Shown here: positions 50,133-50,200 of the stretch, piece after piece | Layout: each line of letters starts with the position of its first letter | How positions within the stretch are numbered: position 1 is the stretch's first letter | Assembly: GCA_012031215.1 (NCBI GenBank) | Contig: JAAUUB010000006.1 | Location: forward strand, 1 to 50,200 | Reading direction: 5' to 3' | Source: Microscillaceae bacterium | Lineage (GTDB): Bacteria; Bacteroidota; Bacteroidia; Cytophagales; Microscillaceae | DNA: 50,200 nucleotides | Program-made: the position numbers and the translations under genes | Notes under the pieces: model-generated | Database searches by the model: none | Told to the model about the DNA's origin: nothing | What the model saw: only the letters and a program-made list of their open reading frames with translations

Positions 50133-50200
50133 ATGCATATCAAAGTCATTACGCCCGACCGGAAAGTATTTGAAGGGGAGGTGAGCCAAGCTAAGTTTCC
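50133..50200 (+). CDS. atpC: F1 ATP synthase subunit epsilon, N-terminal part
   Basis: The ATG at 50133 starts MHIKVITPDRKVFEGEVSQA and runs to the window edge (23 codons). This is the usual epsilon start with a beta-strand and the E-G-E turn. The gap to atpD is 62 bases; atpD-atpC as a pair apart from the other atp genes is common in Bacteroidota. Confidence 0.9.
   Translation, partial: MHIKVITPDRKVFEGEVSQAKF

Overview
The window reads as chromosomal DNA of a member of the Bacteroidota. The evidence is the promoter form TTG(N19-21)TAnnTTTG upstream of several genes, the gene order tRNA-Tyr, tRNA-Gly, tRNA-Thr, tuf, tRNA-Trp, secE, nusG, rplK, rplA, rplJ, rplL, rpoB, rpoC, DUF3467, a separate atpD-atpC pair, many lipoproteins with a C-terminal-Cys lipobox, a SusD-free but typical set of surface proteins (fasciclin, LRR, DUF5117-type metalloprotease), and a menaquinone gene (menA). 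I cannot fix the genus from sequence alone; a Saprospiria/Chitinophagia/Cytophagia-like lineage is my guess.

Layout. 1-12 kb: envelope and miscellaneous genes (flippase start, three-FAS1 lipoprotein, stand-alone receiver protein, a beta-lactamase-fold protein without its catalytic residues, small lipoprotein and membrane protein, an orphan radical SAM/SPASM enzyme, an LRR protein, acyl-CoA synthetase, a PLD-like protein, menA, a glutathione peroxidase). 12-19 kb: a sodium/solute symporter preceded by a tiny membrane protein, a lone sufB, initiator tRNA-Met, the GTPase genes era and der, and an acidic lipoprotein. 19-33 kb: the tRNA-tuf-ribosomal protein-RNA polymerase block, with a structured spacer before rplK and an attenuator-like hairpin before rpoB. 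33-42 kb: an unrecognised 246-residue protein, a dicarboxylate/amino-acid symporter, kynurenine 3-monooxygenase, a SiaC-SiaB pair, a LutA-like Fe-S protein with metF, a PaaE-like flavin reductase, and two 57-codon genes. 42-50 kb: an acyltransferase, a WecG/TagA glycosyltransferase, a large zinc metalloprotease, tspO, apt, and atpD with the start of atpC.

The dominant oddity is technical. Eighteen genes carry 23 single-base frame breaks (by my reading 17 losses and 6 gains), mostly at homopolymer runs, including rpoB, rpoC, rplA, der and sufB, which cannot all be dead in a living cell. Adding or removing one base at each site restores a full-length product with the right length arithmetic. 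I therefore treat these as sequence errors of a draft assembly and annotate each such gene as one CDS. No CRISPR array, insertion sequence, prophage or rRNA was seen.
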